A DNA stretch of 35,574 nucleotides from a virus: positions 1-35,574 of the IMG/VR virus record IMGVR_UViG_3300030380_004592; one strand, 5' to 3'. The notes under the pieces were generated by a model that was not told the DNA's origin, searched no databases, and was given only the letters and a program-made list of their open reading frames with translations. Shown here one piece after another: positions 34,717 to 35,574 of the stretch; the first letter of the stretch is position 1, and each line of letters begins with the position of its first letter. The position numbers and the translations under genes are program-made.

Positions 34717-34989
34717 TTAATATTTACCTCTAACTCCTTTTGGGTTAGACTTTGTTGATTTACCTTTGCCACCCCATAAATCTTTACAAGCCCAATAGCT
34801 TGCTGTTAATTTACTTTTCTTTTGATCACACTTATGTCTAGCTCTAAAACTTTTTCTAGCAGCAGCAGAATAATTATGACCATAATCGCTGTGACCATAA
34901 TGTATTAGCTTTTCTTTACCACCTTCACAAGCTTTAACCATTTTCTTTTTTTTAGGCTTTGGAGATCTTTTAGGCTTGTTGCAAGCCAT
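34717..34989 (-). CDS. Conserved small basic Cys-containing protein, 90 aa
   Basis: The start MACNKPKRSP at 34989 is chosen because it follows the previous stop by seven bases. A longer frame to 35043 would run back through the upstream gene. The N-terminus is Lys/Pro-rich (KPKRSPKPKKKKMVKACEGG), then KEKLIHYGHSDYGHN, a basic helix (SAAARKSFRARHKCDQKKSK) and YWACKDLW. I associate the pattern (KACxGGxEKLI...ARHKC...YWA) with a small conserved phage protein family of unknown function (perhaps DUF6321). Cys and His spacing could bind metal. Confidence 0.7.
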   Translation of the reverse strand: MACNKPKRSPKPKKKKMVKACEGGKEKLIHYGHSDYGHNYSAAARKSFRARHKCDQKKSKLTASYWACKDLWGGKGKSTKSNPKGVRGKY

Positions 34990-34996
34990 TTTACTT

Positions 34997-35287
34997 TTAT
35001 CTACTTTTTTTGCCACCTTTTTTCTTTTTAGTTGATTCACCACAAGGTCTACCTGTAGCTACATTTATCCAGTTTTCTTTTTCAAACCAGTCTCTAAGTG
35101 TAGCTCCTTTTTTTCGAGCTCCTTTTACATTTGATTTACTAGATCTTTTATATTTACCAGACGATGCTGCTTTACGTTTTGCTCTTACAACTGCATCTCT
35201 TTCAGCTTTACTCATTGATCTTACTTTAGCTGCTGGCAAACAAACTTTTTTAGTACCTCCTCCTTTTACTTTACTTTTTGGCATCAC
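34997..35287 (-). CDS. Conserved small basic protein, 96 aa (DUF5872-like)
   Basis: Lys/Arg/Ser-rich protein with a conserved core: KKVCLPAAKVRSMSKAERDA, then AASSGKYKRSSKSNVKGARK, KGATLRDWFEKENWINVA and GRPCGES. This fits a small conserved phage/bacterial domain of unknown function (DUF5872-type from memory). The start is one of two adjacent ATGs at 35287 or 35284. It overlaps the upstream gene by 17 bases. High positive charge would suit nucleic-acid binding, but this is inferred. Confidence 0.7.
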   Translation of the reverse strand: MMPKSKVKGGGTKKVCLPAAKVRSMSKAERDAVVRAKRKAASSGKYKRSSKSNVKGARKKGATLRDWFEKENWINVATGRPCGESTKKKKGGKKSR

Positions 35288-35516
35288 CTAATTTTTTCAT
35301 TGCTTTATTTCTAGCACAAACCATTTTTTTAGCATAGCTCGGTTTTTTCTTTCTATTAAAAACTATCTGTTGATTAAGACTACCTACAATAGCTTTCTTA
35401 TTACCTTTTCTAGATTTTATTAACCAATTAGCTAAGTCGCCACAAGATAATTTTTTAAACTTACCTTTAGCATCTGCGTATTTACTATCTTTCCATTCAG
35501 GTCTTTTTTTTGCCAT
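35271..35516 (-). CDS. Small basic hypothetical protein, 81 aa
   Basis: It starts MAKKRPEWKDSKYADAKGKF, has a single CGDLANWLIKSRKGNKKAI segment and ends with a basic helix (KKMVCARNKAMKKLGDAKK). No family recognised. It overlaps the downstream gene by 17 bases and the preceding partial gene by 20 bases. Like its neighbours it is Lys-rich with one or two Cys. Confidence 0.65.
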   Translation of the reverse strand: MAKKRPEWKDSKYADAKGKFKKLSCGDLANWLIKSRKGNKKAIVGSLNQQIVFNRKKKPSYAKKMVCARNKAMKKLGDAKK

Positions 35517-35574
35517 GTAATCTTCTTATTGCGTCTTTACAGCGTTTAGCTATAGCTCTTTGTTTTGGTTTGTT
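35497..35574 (-). CDS. C-terminal end of a small basic protein (partial)
   Basis: The only open frame on the minus strand at the right edge reads 25 codons, NKPKQRAIAKRCKDAIRRLH then GKKKT, to a TGA at 35497-35499. The other two frames stop within 30 bases. Composition matches the neighbouring Lys/Arg-rich genes. Its start lies outside the window. Confidence 0.55.
   Translation of the reverse strand, partial: NKPKQRAIAKRCKDAIRRLHGKKKT

Noticed and set aside
34717-35043. 108-codon version of the 90-aa basic protein
   Set aside because: The extension runs back into the 96-aa gene; MACNKPK at 34989 is the natural start after that gene's stop.
35010-35291. 93-codon plus-strand frame with an apolar start
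   Set aside because: Exactly antisense to a conserved basic gene; Lys codons read backwards give Phe/Leu and mimic a membrane protein.
1-35574. tRNA genes, CRISPR arrays, IS elements, integrase or att sites
   Set aside because: No cloverleaf with TTCGA-type arm, no regularly spaced repeats apart from the 21-bp coding repeats, and no transposase or recombinase protein motifs were seen.

Overview
This window looks like the late (structural) arm of an AT-rich tailed phage. All genes I accept lie on the minus strand, so transcription runs from high to low coordinates. They are packed with gaps of a few bases or with one-base stop/start overlaps. I see no tRNA, rRNA, integrase, transposase or CRISPR array. 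Nearly every start lacks a Shine-Dalgarno sequence and is preceded by an A/T-rich leader. With the LamG fibre proteins, this fits a phage of marine Bacteroidota (Flavobacteriia-like) hosts. That host call is inference. No tail sheath, tube or tape-measure gene is visible, while nozzle/connector-like proteins and a set of ejection-type proteins are, so a short-tailed podovirus is likely, possibly related to crAss-like or uncultured marine phages.

Layout in transcription order. (1) 35574-33297: a run of small, very basic conserved proteins, then a 52-aa membrane protein, a small HExxH zincin-like protein, a Met/Asp/Arg heptad-repeat protein and a 3TM-type holin; this may be a lysis or accessory cassette. 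(2) 33291-27362: a cupredoxin-like virion protein, two LamG-domain adhesion proteins (399 and 1192 aa) and two small Pro-tailed proteins. (3) 27051-23542: three small proteins including a coiled coil, a tandem GroES-like co-chaperonin, a candidate small terminase or adaptor, and TerL. (4) 23537-18080: portal, scaffold, major capsid protein and a small decoration-like protein. (5) 18016-9960: a 261-aa conserved protein flanked by two intrinsic terminators, two connector or tail-tubular proteins, and two large nozzle/hub proteins. (6) 9910-1: 289-aa and 570-aa internal virion proteins, then a giant protein (2437 codons in the window, running off the left edge) with an embedded HAD phosphatase-like domain.

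How the parts fit together: the co-chaperonin would assist folding of head proteins; TerL pumps DNA through the portal into a head built by scaffold and major capsid protein; connectors and nozzle close the head and form the short tail; LamG proteins bind the host surface; and the 289/570/giant series occupies the position of the T7 gp14-gp15-gp16 ejection proteins. The most unusual items are the giant protein with its recurring KFSK linker motif, the double GroES protein, the type-1-copper-like site in a virion protein, the 21-bp heptad repeat gene, and a GC-richer patch inside terL.
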